Shown: positions 1-10,108, numbered from the stretch's first letter. The stretch: 33,739 nucleotides of DNA from Sphingomonadales bacterium (GCA_027483465.1 JAIXUQ010000079.1:1-33739); one strand, 5' to 3'. Notes: a model not told the origin generated them from the sequence alone. Translations and numbers: made by a program.

Positions 1-683
1 TAGATCAGGCCGGCGCTGCGCATCGACACATGGCCGGATGCCCCGATGATCACATGATCATGCACCGATAGCCCCAGGTGCCGCCCGGCCTCGATGATGG
101 CGCGGGTCATCTGGATATCGTCGCGGCTGGGCTGGGGGTCGCCCGATGGGTGGTTGTGCACCAGCACCATGGCGGCAGCGCCCAGATCGAGCGCCCGCTT
201 GACGATTTCGCGCGGATAAACCGGCGCTGCATTCACGGTGCCGTCATTCATTACCTCATCACGGATCATGATGTTCCGGTTGTTCAGGAAAATCACCCGG
301 AACTGCTCGGTGGGCCGGTGCGCCAGGCTGGCGTGCAGATAATCCAGCAACGCCTGCCAGCCGCTCAGCACCGGCCTGTCCAGCGCCCGGGTGCGCAAGG
401 ACCGCAGCATCACCGCCTCCACAAACTTGATCGCGGCGGCCGCCCCGTCACCCAGCCCCTCCACCCGCTTCAGCTCCTCGGGCGTGGCGGCGATCAGCGC
501 GGCCAGGGTGCCGAACTCATCGATCAGCCGCTTGGCCAGCGGTTTGGTGTCCTGCCGCGGGATGGCCAGCGCCAGCAGATATTCCAGCAGCTCATAATCA
601 TGAAAAGCCTCCCCTCCGCCCGAAAGCAGGCGCTGGCGCAGCCGTTCGCGGTGGCCGGCGGCGGAAGGGGCTTCGGTGTTCAT
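1..683 (-). CDS. radC: RadC family JAB/MPN domain protein (3' end at window edge)
   Basis: RadC/MPN(+) family protein. The role of RadC proteins is unsettled despite the old DNA-repair label. A helix-hairpin-helix-like region (about residues 55-90) precedes the JAB domain, whose metal motif HNHPSGDPQPSRDD is at residues 176-189; H176, H178 and D189 are the expected metal ligands and E143 (in RDEV) the likely general base. The frame reads 227 residues, then positions 2-1 read TA. RadC of E. coli ends in a similar GxI, so these two bases are probably the start of the stop codon and the protein is essentially complete. The ATG at 683 has no strong ribosome-binding site. The gene is divergent from coq4, with a 93-base gap. 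Confidence 0.93.
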   Translation of the reverse strand, partial: MNTEAPSAAGHRERLRQRLLSGGGEAFHDYELLEYLLALAIPRQDTKPLAKRLIDEFGTLAALIAATPEELKRVEGLGDGAAAAIKFVEAVMLRSLRTRALDRPVLSGWQALLDYLHASLAHRPTEQFRVIFLNNRNIMIRDEVMNDGTVNAAPVYPREIVKRALDLGAAAMVLVHNHPSGDPQPSRDDIQMTRAIIEAGRHLGLSVHDHVIIGASGHVSMRSAGLI

Positions 684-776
684 CAGCCCAGTCTATCGGC
701 TGCCACCGCCATCGCCAAACAGCTTGTTGGCCGCTGCCGGCTGTGCCAGCATCATCGGCAAATCAGGAGAAACGCC

Positions 777-1550
777 ATGCACAAGGTGGACCGCGCCTTT
801 GGGGAGAAGTATCTTACCGCCATCGACGATTTCTACCGCTATGGCGTCCATCTCCTGTTCAACGAATGGTGGGAGAGCGCCCCGCAGGACGCCATCGACA
901 AATATGTGGCGGCCATCACCGATCATCCCGAGCATGGACCGTTGGCGCAGGCCGCATGGATGGCGCCGGATTTCAGCCTGGCGCAGGTGGCTGATTGCGC
1001 CCCCGGCACGCTGGGCGCGGCGTGGCGGGAGCATATGGTGGCCAACGGCCTCGCTGAAAAACTGGCCGCCGGCTATGCTGAACTCACCGCCGATTTCGAA
1101 GACTCCGGCAAGCTCGCCCGGCTGCCGCCGGTGCTGAAATACAAGGTTCTGCGCGGCTATCAAACCCATGATCTCCACCATGTCCTCACCGGCTACACCA
1201 CCCAGCCGTTCCACGAACTCGCCCTGCAGGCCTTCCAGTTGGCCCAGATGGATTATCCCTATTCGGCCATGACCCTGTCCGTCATCCTGGGCCACGCCAC
1301 CCTGGTTGATCCCTGGCTGATCCAGCCGGCCATGGACGCCATCACCGATGGCTGGGCCTTTGGCCGCCGCACCCGCTCCATCCAGTTCATCGCCTTCGAA
1401 CAGCAGGTCCACCGCTCGCTGGCTGAAGTGCGGGCCGAATATGGCCTCTTGCGCGATGCCCCCTTCGTGCCGCTGATGCCCAAGGTCTCCGAACTGGTGG
1501 CCGGTGAACTTCAGGTGCAGGCCCGGATGCGGGAATCAGCCACCGCCTGA
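777..1550 (+). CDS. coq4: Coq4 family ubiquinone biosynthesis protein
   Basis: 257-residue protein of the Coq4 family, which acts in ubiquinone synthesis on the ring C1 position and/or organises the Coq complex. The diagnostic metal motif HDxxH-x11-E is exact: H131, D132, H135, E147. The protein has no signal peptide and no clear membrane span, as expected for a soluble or membrane-peripheral protein. The ATG at 777 is preceded by AGGAGA at 765-770 with ideal spacing. The reading frame stays open far upstream, but that part overlaps radC on the other strand and is not supported. The gene stands alone between divergent radC and the diguanylate cyclase. Family assignment is firm; the exact reaction here is inferred. 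Confidence 0.88.
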   Translation: MHKVDRAFGEKYLTAIDDFYRYGVHLLFNEWWESAPQDAIDKYVAAITDHPEHGPLAQAAWMAPDFSLAQVADCAPGTLGAAWREHMVANGLAEKLAAGYAELTADFEDSGKLARLPPVLKYKVLRGYQTHDLHHVLTGYTTQPFHELALQAFQLAQMDYPYSAMTLSVILGHATLVDPWLIQPAMDAITDGWAFGRRTRSIQFIAFEQQVHRSLAEVRAEYGLLRDAPFVPLMPKVSELVAGELQVQARMRESATA

Positions 1551-1562
1551 GCGGCCGGGTTT

Positions 1563-1599
1563 TGTCACTTTTGACACTTCGGGCCGGTTTTCGATTGTC
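1563..1599 (+). promoter_or_regulatory. Possible promoter with overlapping inverted repeat upstream of the GGDEF gene
   Basis: TGTCA-CTTT-TGACA forms a perfect inverted repeat at 1563-1576. Its right arm is part of a consensus -35 (TTGACA, 1571-1576). A weak -10 candidate (ATTGTC, 1594-1599) lies 17 bases on. This would leave a leader of about 145 bases before the ATG at 1752. The repeat is seen directly; promoter and operator function are inferred and the -10 match is poor. Confidence 0.35.
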
Positions 1600-1751
1600 C
1601 AGAAGGCGGTGAAACCGGCATGCAAGATCCAACAATCGTAACCTTATCAGGCCCGCACGCTGTAGGACAGGCCGGCGCCGCCTCCCGGCTTTCCACCATC
1701 CGTCAAAATCCTGTAATGCCACCGGCAAACATCGGAGAGTCGGCCGACGCC

Positions 1752-2465
1752 ATGAACATATGGGGCAAGGTGATCCGTGCGGTTGTGGTTTCGGTTGGCG
1801 TGACGCTGGCCGTGATGGCGGCGATGTCGCGGCTGCCCGGGCTGGATATTCCGGGGCCCTATTGGGTGATGGGCGTGGCGCTGCCGCTGCTGCTGTCGGG
1901 CCCCATTTCCTGGTCGCTCGCCCGTCAGGCCGCCCGGATTGCCGCGCTCAATGCCGAGCTGCACGAAGCCTATGCCCGGATGAAGGCACTCGCCGAAACC
2001 GATCAGCTCACCGGCCTTGCCAACCGCGCCACCTTCCTGGCCGCAGCGGAACAGCAGCATGCGCAGCAACCAGGCCGGGTGATCGTGATCGATCTGGATC
2101 ATTTCAAGGCGATCAACGACACCCACGGCCATGCCATGGGCGATCAGGTGCTGCAGGGCATTGCCCACACGCTGCGGCGGCTGGTGCGCCCCGATGATCT
2201 GGTTGGCCGCATCGGCGGCGAGGAATTCGCCCTGTTCTTGCCCGGCGCCGACGACAGCAGCGCTGCCACCCGCGCCGACACGATCCGCGCCGGCATCGAA
2301 CAGGTGTGCATTCCGGATGGCAACGGCACCCCCATCCGCATCACCGCCAGCATCGGCATCTCCGGCCCCCACAGCACCGCCCTGCCCGAAGCCCTGCAAG
2401 CCGCCGACCTCGCCATGTACCGCGCCAAACGCGCCGGCCGGAACCGAGTGCGGGCGGCGGCCTGA
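1752..2465 (+). CDS. Membrane-anchored GGDEF diguanylate cyclase
   Basis: 237 residues. Two membrane helices (about 5-26 and 38-58) are joined by a very short loop and followed by a helical linker (ARIAALNAELHEAYARMKAL) leading into a GGDEF domain. The active-site loop is GGEEF, an active variant, and the RxxD inhibitory site (RPDD, five residues before GGEEF) is intact, so c-di-GMP feedback inhibition is expected. No separate sensor domain is visible; the short periplasmic/membrane part may be the input. The ATG at 1752 has GGAG about 14 bases upstream, rather far. The frame is open back to an ATG at 1620, which would add 44 non-conserved-looking residues; I prefer the shorter form because it starts just before the first helix. 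Confidence 0.9.
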   Translation: MNIWGKVIRAVVVSVGVTLAVMAAMSRLPGLDIPGPYWVMGVALPLLLSGPISWSLARQAARIAALNAELHEAYARMKALAETDQLTGLANRATFLAAAEQQHAQQPGRVIVIDLDHFKAINDTHGHAMGDQVLQGIAHTLRRLVRPDDLVGRIGGEEFALFLPGADDSSAATRADTIRAGIEQVCIPDGNGTPIRITASIGISGPHSTALPEALQAADLAMYRAKRAGRNRVRAAA

Positions 2466-2529
2466 GGGGGCAAAACCGCCGCAGGCCCCGGACCTGGCGC
2501 CTGGCGCGCTGAAGGGCAGGGAGAGCGGT

Positions 2530-4524
<1,995 letters not shown>

Positions 4525-5271
4525 TTAAGCCTGCTGGCCCCACTTGGCAAGGCCGCGATCGGTGCCGCACAGCTTGTCCCAGAAGCGGAAATAGAGGCCA
4601 TAGTTGCAGGTGTAGAAGCGGTGATGCGCCTCGTGGTGGCTGGCGGAGATGATGTGGCGGCCGAACCAGCCCTCCACCCAGGCCTTGGGGAACATTTCCC
4701 AACCCATGTGGTTGGTGACACCCATGATGGTGGCGATCAGCATCACCACGCCCAGCGCGCCGATATGGATGGGGACGATGAAAACCAGCGCCGGGATGAA
4801 GACGGCGCCGGAGATGGCTTCCCAAGGGTGGAAGCTCATCGCGGCCCAGGCGGTGGGCGGGCGGCTGGCGTGGTGGACGGCATGGGCGGCCTTGAACAGG
4901 CGGGGCTGGTGCATCCAGCGATGGGTCCAGTAAAACCAGCTGTCGTGGGCAAACAGATAGACCAGGATGGACAGCGGCCACCACAAGGCCTGCAGCGGGC
5001 TGTCCACCGTCCACATCAGCTGGGTCCAGCCCCATTGCCGGAAGCTTTCGATGGCCAGTGCAGCCGGCACGCCATAGATGGCGGCCGAAAGCAGGCTCCA
5101 GCGGATTTCGGCGCGGATCTGGGCGCGGCGGCGGGCCGGATCGGCTGGGCCATCGGCCACGCCGCGCCGGCGGGTGAGCCAGGCGAAGCCGCCCGACACG
5201 GCCAGATAGCGCAGCGCGATGATGACCGTCATCGAAACGGCGGCAAGGGCAAAGGTGAGGCTGGTCGACAC
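4525..5271 (-). CDS. Sterol desaturase / fatty acid hydroxylase superfamily membrane protein
   Basis: About 248 residues, with several membrane spans and the histidine boxes of the integral-membrane di-iron hydroxylases (PF04116 type): HDSWFYWTHRWMH, HAVHH and HHEAHH, plus a lone NH in VTNHMGW. The substrate cannot be told from sequence; sphingolipids, hopanoids, carotenoids and fatty acids are all handled by relatives. The start is uncertain: GTG at 5271, just before the first hydrophobic helix, is chosen, with an ATG at 5232 inside that helix as the alternative and no strong ribosome-binding site for either. A perfect 14-base palindrome (5285-5298) sits just upstream. thiC lies downstream on the same strand, separated by its riboswitch. 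Confidence 0.85.
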   Translation of the reverse strand: MSTSLTFALAAVSMTVIIALRYLAVSGGFAWLTRRRGVADGPADPARRRAQIRAEIRWSLLSAAIYGVPAALAIESFRQWGWTQLMWTVDSPLQALWWPLSILVYLFAHDSWFYWTHRWMHQPRLFKAAHAVHHASRPPTAWAAMSFHPWEAISGAVFIPALVFIVPIHIGALGVVMLIATIMGVTNHMGWEMFPKAWVEGWFGRHIISASHHEAHHRFYTCNYGLYFRFWDKLCGTDRGLAKWGQQA

Positions 5272-5440
5272 GCCGGGTGGTCTAGCGCGCCGGCGCGCCA
5301 AGGCCAAGCGGCGGCGGGCTGGGCCAGACGGTCGCGGGCGCGGCAACACGCCCCGCAGTGGGGCTGGTCATCATTGGTTCATCGCGCGGGCGTATGGTTG
5401 GGCGCGCGTTGCATTGCCTACACAGCCGGATCAGAAAATC

Positions 5441-6337
5441 ATGCCCATCGTAAGCTGCGCCGCCCTTGCGCTTGTGCTGGCCAACCCGGCGAGCAGCGGC
5501 AGTTACACGCTGACCGAGGATTGCCCGGCCACGCTGGCCGGCGGGATGCCGGCGCCGGCACTGGCAGTGCGCGCCCAGTTTGCCGGGCCGCTGGTGGTGG
5601 AGGCCGGCAGCCACCGCGTGCATGGCCTGGCAGTGGTGAACGGCGGCAATCTGGTGTGGCGCGGCGGTGAGATCCTGTCGCCGGGTGGCGTGCCCGATCG
5701 CAATGCCCGTGGTGCCCCTTATTATGGTGTGCTGTTGCGCCGGGCGAACAATGTGACACTGGAAGGGGTGAAGCTGCATTCGGCCCGCAAGGCGGTGGTG
5801 GTGGAGGAAAGCAGCGGTTTCACCCTGAAGGATTCGCTGATCACCGGGGTGATCGAGGATGGCGTGATCGTTGCCAACAGCCAGACGATCCGCTTCGTGG
5901 GCAACAAGGTGGCTGATCTGCACTGGATCCGTACCCTGTGCCTGCGCCCCGGCGGCGACAGCGAGGGCGAATCGCGGCGCCAGTGCACCGCCGATGGCGG
6001 CCAGTGGCTTGATGGCTTTCATTCCGACGTGCTGCAATTGCGCGACAATGTGGTGGATGTGCTGGCCAGCGGCAATCAGATCGTCACCACCGGCCAGGGC
6101 CTCACCCAGATGGACGCAGCCGGTGACCGCCCGCTGGCCGATGTGCGGCTGGAGGACAATGTGATCGCCAGCGGCCGCCACGGCCTGACGTTGACGGCCT
6201 GCAATGGCTGCGTGATCCGCGGCAACCGCCTGACCACTTCTGTGCCCGGCTGGCGATCGGTGATCCGCCCCGGCGCGGCGCTGGCCTGCAATAACGACGT
6301 GCCCGACGGTGGGCCCGGCCGCGACAAATGCCCCTGA
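5441..6337 (+). CDS. Exported right-handed beta-helix protein, first of a tandem pair
   Basis: 298 residues. A short hydrophobic signal (MPIVSCAALALVLANPASS) with no charged residue before the core precedes a domain of short strand repeats ending in asparagine, such as NNVTLEGVKLHSARKAVVV and DNVIASGRHGLTL, typical of parallel beta-helix (pectate-lyase-like) folds. A conserved patch W-x-DG-x-H-x-DVLQLR lies near residues 188-202. Cysteines recur at matching places in the next protein (EDC, a CxxC in the last turns, and a KCP end), suggesting disulfides outside the cytoplasm. No catalytic set of a named lyase family could be recognised. A TTG at 5414 could add nine residues including a lysine. 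Fold assignment is good; function is unknown. Confidence 0.75.
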   Translation: MPIVSCAALALVLANPASSGSYTLTEDCPATLAGGMPAPALAVRAQFAGPLVVEAGSHRVHGLAVVNGGNLVWRGGEILSPGGVPDRNARGAPYYGVLLRRANNVTLEGVKLHSARKAVVVEESSGFTLKDSLITGVIEDGVIVANSQTIRFVGNKVADLHWIRTLCLRPGGDSEGESRRQCTADGGQWLDGFHSDVLQLRDNVVDVLASGNQIVTTGQGLTQMDAAGDRPLADVRLEDNVIASGRHGLTLTACNGCVIRGNRLTTSVPGWRSVIRPGAALACNNDVPDGGPGRDKCP

Positions 6338-6412
6338 CCGGCCTTGCGGCACCTGCATTTGACAGAGGATGGGCAAGATAATACCGCCAGCAATAGTTGG
6401 GGGTAATCGCTG

Positions 6413-7339
6413 ATGGCCGTTTTGACCTGTGCTGCCCTTGCAGCAGTTTTGGCCGATCCGGCCAGTGCCGGGACATATCAACTGGGTGAAGATTGCCTGC
6501 GCCGATCGGGGCTATTTGAGCAGGTTCGGATGATGCTTGGCCGCCCGCCCAAGCCAGCCTTGGCGGTGACCGTGCGGTTCCGCCAGCCGGTGGTCATTGC
6601 GGCCGGCAGCCATCAGGTGGTCGGGCTCGCGGTTTCCGGCGGCGGCAATCTCACCTGGCGCGGCGGCCGCATCACCGCGCCGGCCGGCAGCGGCTGGCCT
6701 GGCTTGGTCGCAGGCTGGCCCACCCATGCGGTGCGGCTTGACCATGCCGCCGATGTGGCGCTCGAAGGGGTGCATCTCACCCATGCCCGCAAGGCTGTGG
6801 TGGTCAGCGAAAGCCGGGGCATCAGCCTGCGCGATTCCCGCTGTGATGGCGATGTGGAGGATTGCCTGATTGCCGATCGCAGCCATCACTTGCGCTTTGA
6901 AAACAATCAGGCCGGCCCGTTCCGTCTGGTGGCCACCTGGTGCCACACCGCCGGCGCGGTGCGGCGCGGCCTTGGGCGCCAGCCCTGTGCCGCCATTGGT
7001 GGACGCTGGAGCGATGGCTGGCATGCCGACGTGCTGCAATTGCGCAACGGCGTCAGCAACGTGGTGGCCAGCCGCAACCGCATCATCACCACCGGCCAGG
7101 GCCTTACCCAGATGGACCGGGCCGGTGACGCGCCGATCAGCCGCGTGCGCTTTGAAAACAACCACATCGCCAGCGGCCATCACGGCCTTACCCTGCAGGA
7201 TTGCCGGGATTGCCGCATCAGCGGCAACCGGCTGGTGAGCAACCTGGCCGGGGTGAAGGCGCTGATCCGGCCGGGCACGGCGCTGGCCTGTGGCAATATC
7301 GGGCCTGACGGCGGCCCCGGCCTGGAAAAATGCCCCTGA
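6413..7339 (+). CDS. Exported right-handed beta-helix protein, second of a tandem pair
   Basis: 308-residue paralogue of the preceding gene: 64 of about 103 aligned residues are identical by eye over the C-terminal third, including LTQMD, IASG-x-HGLTL and PDGGPG. It has the same signal type (MAVLTCAALAAVLADPASA, cleavage expected after ASA), the same W-x-DG-x-H-x-DVLQLR patch and the same KCP end, plus an extra insertion near residue 40 and two further cysteines in the middle (RCDGDVEDC). An in-frame stop at 6404 fixes the ATG at 6413, with GGGGG about eight bases upstream. The 75-base gap after the first copy suggests joint transcription, although AT-rich bases at 6359-6384 could be a separate weak promoter. 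Function unknown. Confidence 0.75.
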   Translation: MAVLTCAALAAVLADPASAGTYQLGEDCLRRSGLFEQVRMMLGRPPKPALAVTVRFRQPVVIAAGSHQVVGLAVSGGGNLTWRGGRITAPAGSGWPGLVAGWPTHAVRLDHAADVALEGVHLTHARKAVVVSESRGISLRDSRCDGDVEDCLIADRSHHLRFENNQAGPFRLVATWCHTAGAVRRGLGRQPCAAIGGRWSDGWHADVLQLRNGVSNVVASRNRIITTGQGLTQMDRAGDAPISRVRFENNHIASGHHGLTLQDCRDCRISGNRLVSNLAGVKALIRPGTALACGNIGPDGGPGLEKCP

Positions 7340-7349
7340 GGCAGCGGAT

Positions 7350-7391
7350 TTGATCCCGATCAATGCCAAGGCCCCACCCGGCCGGGATCAT
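7350..7391 (+). promoter_or_regulatory. FNR/CRP-type box and class II-like promoter
   Basis: TTGATCCCGATCAA at 7350-7363 matches the FNR consensus TTGAT-N4-ATCAA at every fixed base. A -10-like hexamer (GATCAT, 7386-7391) lies where an FNR site centred at -41.5 would put it, giving a start near 7398 and a leader of about 22 bases with AAGGGA before the ATG at 7420. The box is seen directly; the regulator's identity is inferred. Confidence 0.7.
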
Positions 7392-7419
7392 CGGCGCATC
7401 AAGCGGTTAAGGGAAACGG

Positions 7420-7608
7420 ATGATGCGCAACGAAGGCATGATGGATCGCGGGTTGTGGGTGGCACTCGGCCTGGTGCTGATCGCCCTGGTGTTTGTGGGG
7501 CCGCAAACGCCGCTGGGCTGGATCGGGTTGGTGCCCCTGCTCACCGGGCTGGTCGGCTTCTGCCCGCTTTACCGGCTGGCGGGTATCAACACCTGCCGGC
7601 TGGGCTGA
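7420..7608 (+). CDS. YgaP-type DUF2892 small inner-membrane protein
   Basis: 62 residues that match the YgaP-like transmembrane domain (PF11127/DUF2892): an N-terminal NEGMMDR motif, two hydrophobic helices, and the family signature GLVPLLTGLVGFCPLY followed by GINTC. In YgaP this segment anchors a rhodanese domain; here it stands alone, as in many bacteria. Two ATGs in a row (7420, 7423) are possible starts behind AAGGGA. The perfect FNR-type box upstream suggests induction at low oxygen. The cyclophilin gene begins 41 bases downstream and may be read from the same promoter. Confidence 0.88.
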   Translation: MMRNEGMMDRGLWVALGLVLIALVFVGPQTPLGWIGLVPLLTGLVGFCPLYRLAGINTCRLG

Positions 7609-7649
7609 AGCGGCTGGTCTGGCGGCGGCATCCGGCATAGCCTTGGCGG

Positions 7650-8384
7650 ATGATTCGCCGCCATATCCTTGCTGCCGCCCTGTTGCTGGGCCTGCCCCTG
7701 ATTGCCGGCCTGGCGGCCGCACAGGAGCCACCGCCGGCGCCCGCCGATGTGCCGGCCCCGGCCAAGCCGGCGCCGGCCACGGTGGCGGTGATCGTCAGCA
7801 CCGAATTGGGGCCGATCACCATCGCGCTGGAAACCGAACGCGCGCCGATCACCGCCAACTATATCCTCAGGCATGTCGATGAGCAGCGGCTGGATGGTGC
7901 AGCCTTCTACCGTGCCATGAAGCTGGTGCCCGATGGCAGCATCGGTCTGGTGCAGGGCGGTATCCAGGATGGCCGCAAGCTGCTGCCGCCGGTGGCGCAC
8001 GAGCCCACGACCGTCACCGGCCTGACCCACGATGAAGGCGCGGTGAGCCTGGCGCGCGGCGCCCCCGGTACGGCGCAGGCGCAATTCTTCATCATCCTGG
8101 GCAATCTCAATGGGTTGGATGCCAAGCCCGGCGCGGCCGGGGACAATCTGGGCTATGCCGTCTTTGGCCGGGTGACCGAAGGGATGGATGTGGTGCGCCG
8201 CATCCAGAATGCGCCCGTTTCGGCCACCAAGGGCGAGGGCGCCATGAAGGGCCAGATGATCGAGGCGCCGGTGAAGATCATCAGCGTACGCCGGGTGATC
8301 CCGTTGCCGCAGCCGCCCAAACCGGTGGTGCGCAAGCCCTTGGCCCGCAAACCAGCCGCCCGGCCTTGGAATCCCCGGCGCTGA
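7650..8384 (+). CDS. Secreted peptidyl-prolyl cis-trans isomerase (cyclophilin type)
   Basis: 244 residues. A signal peptide (MIRRHILAAALLLGLPLIAGLAAA) and an Ala/Pro-rich linker to about residue 45 lead to a cyclophilin domain with the usual blocks: a divergent FYRAM, VQGGIQDG, SLARGAPGTAQAQFFI and YAVFGRVTEGMDVV. A basic, proline-rich tail (about 215-244) is unusual and of unknown role. It should help proline-limited folding in the periplasm. The ATG at 7650 lacks a clear ribosome-binding site. Its stop codon ends one base before the stop of map on the other strand, leaving no room for a terminator between the two genes. Confidence 0.92.
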   Translation: MIRRHILAAALLLGLPLIAGLAAAQEPPPAPADVPAPAKPAPATVAVIVSTELGPITIALETERAPITANYILRHVDEQRLDGAAFYRAMKLVPDGSIGLVQGGIQDGRKLLPPVAHEPTTVTGLTHDEGAVSLARGAPGTAQAQFFIILGNLNGLDAKPGAAGDNLGYAVFGRVTEGMDVVRRIQNAPVSATKGEGAMKGQMIEAPVKIISVRRVIPLPQPPKPVVRKPLARKPAARPWNPRR

Positions 8385-8385
8385 A

Positions 8386-9207
8386 TCAGAGATAGGGCGG
8401 CGCGAACCAGCCTCTGGGGCTTTGGGTGAAGATTTCGGCGCCGGTTTCGGTGATCCCGATGCTGTGTTCGAACTGGGCTGACAGGCTGCGGTCCCGTGTC
8501 ACCGCGGTCCAGCCGTCTTCCAGCACCTTCACCGCCGGGCCGCCGGCATTGATCATCGGTTCGATGGTGAAGAACATGCCCGGCCGCAGCACCACCCCGC
8601 GCCCCGGCTTGCCGACATGCACGACATTGGGGGCGGTGTGGAATTCCTGGCCCAGGCCGTGCCCGCAGAAATCCCGCACCACGCTCATGCGGTTCTTTTC
8701 GGCATGGGTCTGGATGGCATGGCCCACATCGCCCAGCGTGTTGCCCGGCTTGGCCTGTTCAATGCCCAGCATCAGGCATTCATAGGTGACATCCACCAGC
8801 CGCCGCGCCTTGATCGCGACATCGCCCACGAAGAACATGCGGCTGGTGTCCCCATACCAGCCATCGACCACCACGGTGACGTCGATGTTGACGATATCAC
8901 CATTCTTCAGTTTTTTCGGCCCCGGTATCCCGTGGCACACGACATGGTTCACCGAAATGCACAGCGAATGGGAAAAGCCGCGATAAAAGACCGTGGCCGA
9001 CGCGGCACCGGCAGCGCGCACATAGTCCCAGGCCATGCTGTCCAGATCGATGGTCGCCACTTCGGGCTGCACGAAGGGGGTGAGATGATCCAGCACCTCG
9101 GCCGCCAGCCGGCCGGCCTTGCGCATGCCTTCGAAGGCAGCCGGCCCGTGCAGGCGCAACTGGCCTTCGCCCGGGTCCATCACGGTGGTGAAAAGAGCCT
9201 CGTTCAT
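8386..9207 (-). CDS. map: Type I methionine aminopeptidase
   Basis: About 273 residues. The enzyme removes the initiator methionine from new proteins. All five metal-ligand regions of the MAP fold are recognisable: NIDVTVVVDGWYGDTSRMF (two Asp), CGHGLGQEFH (His), FTIEPMI (Glu) and QFEHSI (Glu). The ATG at 9207 is used; another in-frame ATG at 9219 would add four residues, and neither has a good ribosome-binding site. The gene is divergent from the cinA-type gene (140-base gap) and convergent with the cyclophilin gene with a one-base gap. Confidence 0.95.
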   Translation of the reverse strand: MNEALFTTVMDPGEGQLRLHGPAAFEGMRKAGRLAAEVLDHLTPFVQPEVATIDLDSMAWDYVRAAGAASATVFYRGFSHSLCISVNHVVCHGIPGPKKLKNGDIVNIDVTVVVDGWYGDTSRMFFVGDVAIKARRLVDVTYECLMLGIEQAKPGNTLGDVGHAIQTHAEKNRMSVVRDFCGHGLGQEFHTAPNVVHVGKPGRGVVLRPGMFFTIEPMINAGGPAVKVLEDGWTAVTRDRSLSAQFEHSIGITETGAEIFTQSPRGWFAPPYL

Positions 9208-9347
9208 GCCCCATGCCATAGGCACAAACGGGCGCCCAAGTCCATGCGGCGTTGGGGCATGACGGTGCCGGAGCACGCAGGGCAGCCATGCAGCGGTGAC
9301 ATTCTGGCCATGGCCAGCGCCCGGCGGCTGGTTTAAGGCTGTTCACC

Positions 9348-10100
9348 ATGACGAGCGAACGCATCTACACCGCGGCCCTGGTGATCATCGGGGACGAGAT
9401 ATTGTCGGGCCGGACCCAGGATGCCAACCTGGCCTATCTGGCGAAATGGCTGGGCGTGCAGGGCATCCGCCTGCGGGAAGTGCGCGTGGTGGCCGACGAC
9501 ATGGCGGCCATCGGCGAGGCGGTCAACGCCTTGCGAACACAGCATGATTATCTGTTCACCACGGGCGGCATCGGCCCCACCCATGATGACATCACCGTGG
9601 ATGCCATCGCCGCCGCACTGGGCCGCGAGGTGATCGTGCACCCGCAGGCGCGGGCCATCCTGGCCGATCATTATGGCGATCAGCTCACCGATGCCCGGCT
9701 GCGCATGGCGCGCACCCCGGCTGGTGCCAGCCTGATTGAAAACCCGCGCACCAAGGCGCCGGGCATCAGGGTGGAGAATATCTTCATCATGGCCGGCGTG
9801 CCGATGATCACCCAGGGCATGCTGGCGGCGCTGGACGGGCAGTTGGAGGGCGGTGCCCCGGTGCTGGCCCGCACGGTGGCGGCGTGGACGCAGGAGAGCA
9901 AGGCCGCAGATGTGTTGCGCCGCACCGAACGGGCCAATCCCGGTGTGCAGATCGGGTCCTACCCCTTCTGGCGCGAAGGGCGCACCGGGGCCAATTTCGT
10001 CATCCGATCCACCAGCCCCGCGCAACTGGCCAGCGTGGCCGAAATGCTGATGTCAGGGCTGGCCGAAATTGGTATCACACCCATCGATGGTGAGCTGTGA
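9348..10100 (+). CDS. CinA-type molybdopterin-binding (MoCF) domain protein
   Basis: 250 residues. A MoCF_biosynth domain is evident from IIGDEILSGRTQDAN at the start and FTTGGIGPTHDDITVDAIA around residues 68-88, the arrangement of the N-terminal half of CinA (competence/damage-inducible protein A). The C-terminal CinA deamidase domain is absent, as in many alphaproteobacterial homologues. It is more CinA- than MogA/MoaB-like because of the extended second half. The biochemical role of stand-alone forms is not settled. AAGG precedes the ATG by about ten bases. It heads the plus-strand run that continues through folC; the next gene begins eight bases after its stop. Confidence 0.88.
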   Translation: MTSERIYTAALVIIGDEILSGRTQDANLAYLAKWLGVQGIRLREVRVVADDMAAIGEAVNALRTQHDYLFTTGGIGPTHDDITVDAIAAALGREVIVHPQARAILADHYGDQLTDARLRMARTPAGASLIENPRTKAPGIRVENIFIMAGVPMITQGMLAALDGQLEGGAPVLARTVAAWTQESKAADVLRRTERANPGVQIGSYPFWREGRTGANFVIRSTSPAQLASVAEMLMSGLAEIGITPIDGEL

Positions 10101-10108
10101 GGGGTGAA

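Noticed and set aside
2466-2529. Rho-independent terminator between the diguanylate cyclase gene and thiC
   Set aside because: A TTTT on the minus strand follows only a four-pair stem, too weak to call.
6359-6384. TTGACA and TAATAC as a promoter for the second beta-helix gene
   Set aside because: The spacing is only 14 bases, too short for a normal sigma-70 promoter, and the pair is probably co-transcribed.
5282-6481. 399-codon minus-strand frame opposite the first beta-helix gene
   Set aside because: Histidine/glutamine/alanine-rich shadow of a real exported protein; no start signal or domain.
7420-7608. Full YgaP rhodanese protein
   Set aside because: Only the transmembrane part is present and the frame stops at 7608; no rhodanese domain is nearby.
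9244-9336. Short plus-strand open frame of 30 codons between map and the cinA-type gene
   Set aside because: No ribosome-binding site, no family features, and it is in the expected promoter region of the cinA-type gene.
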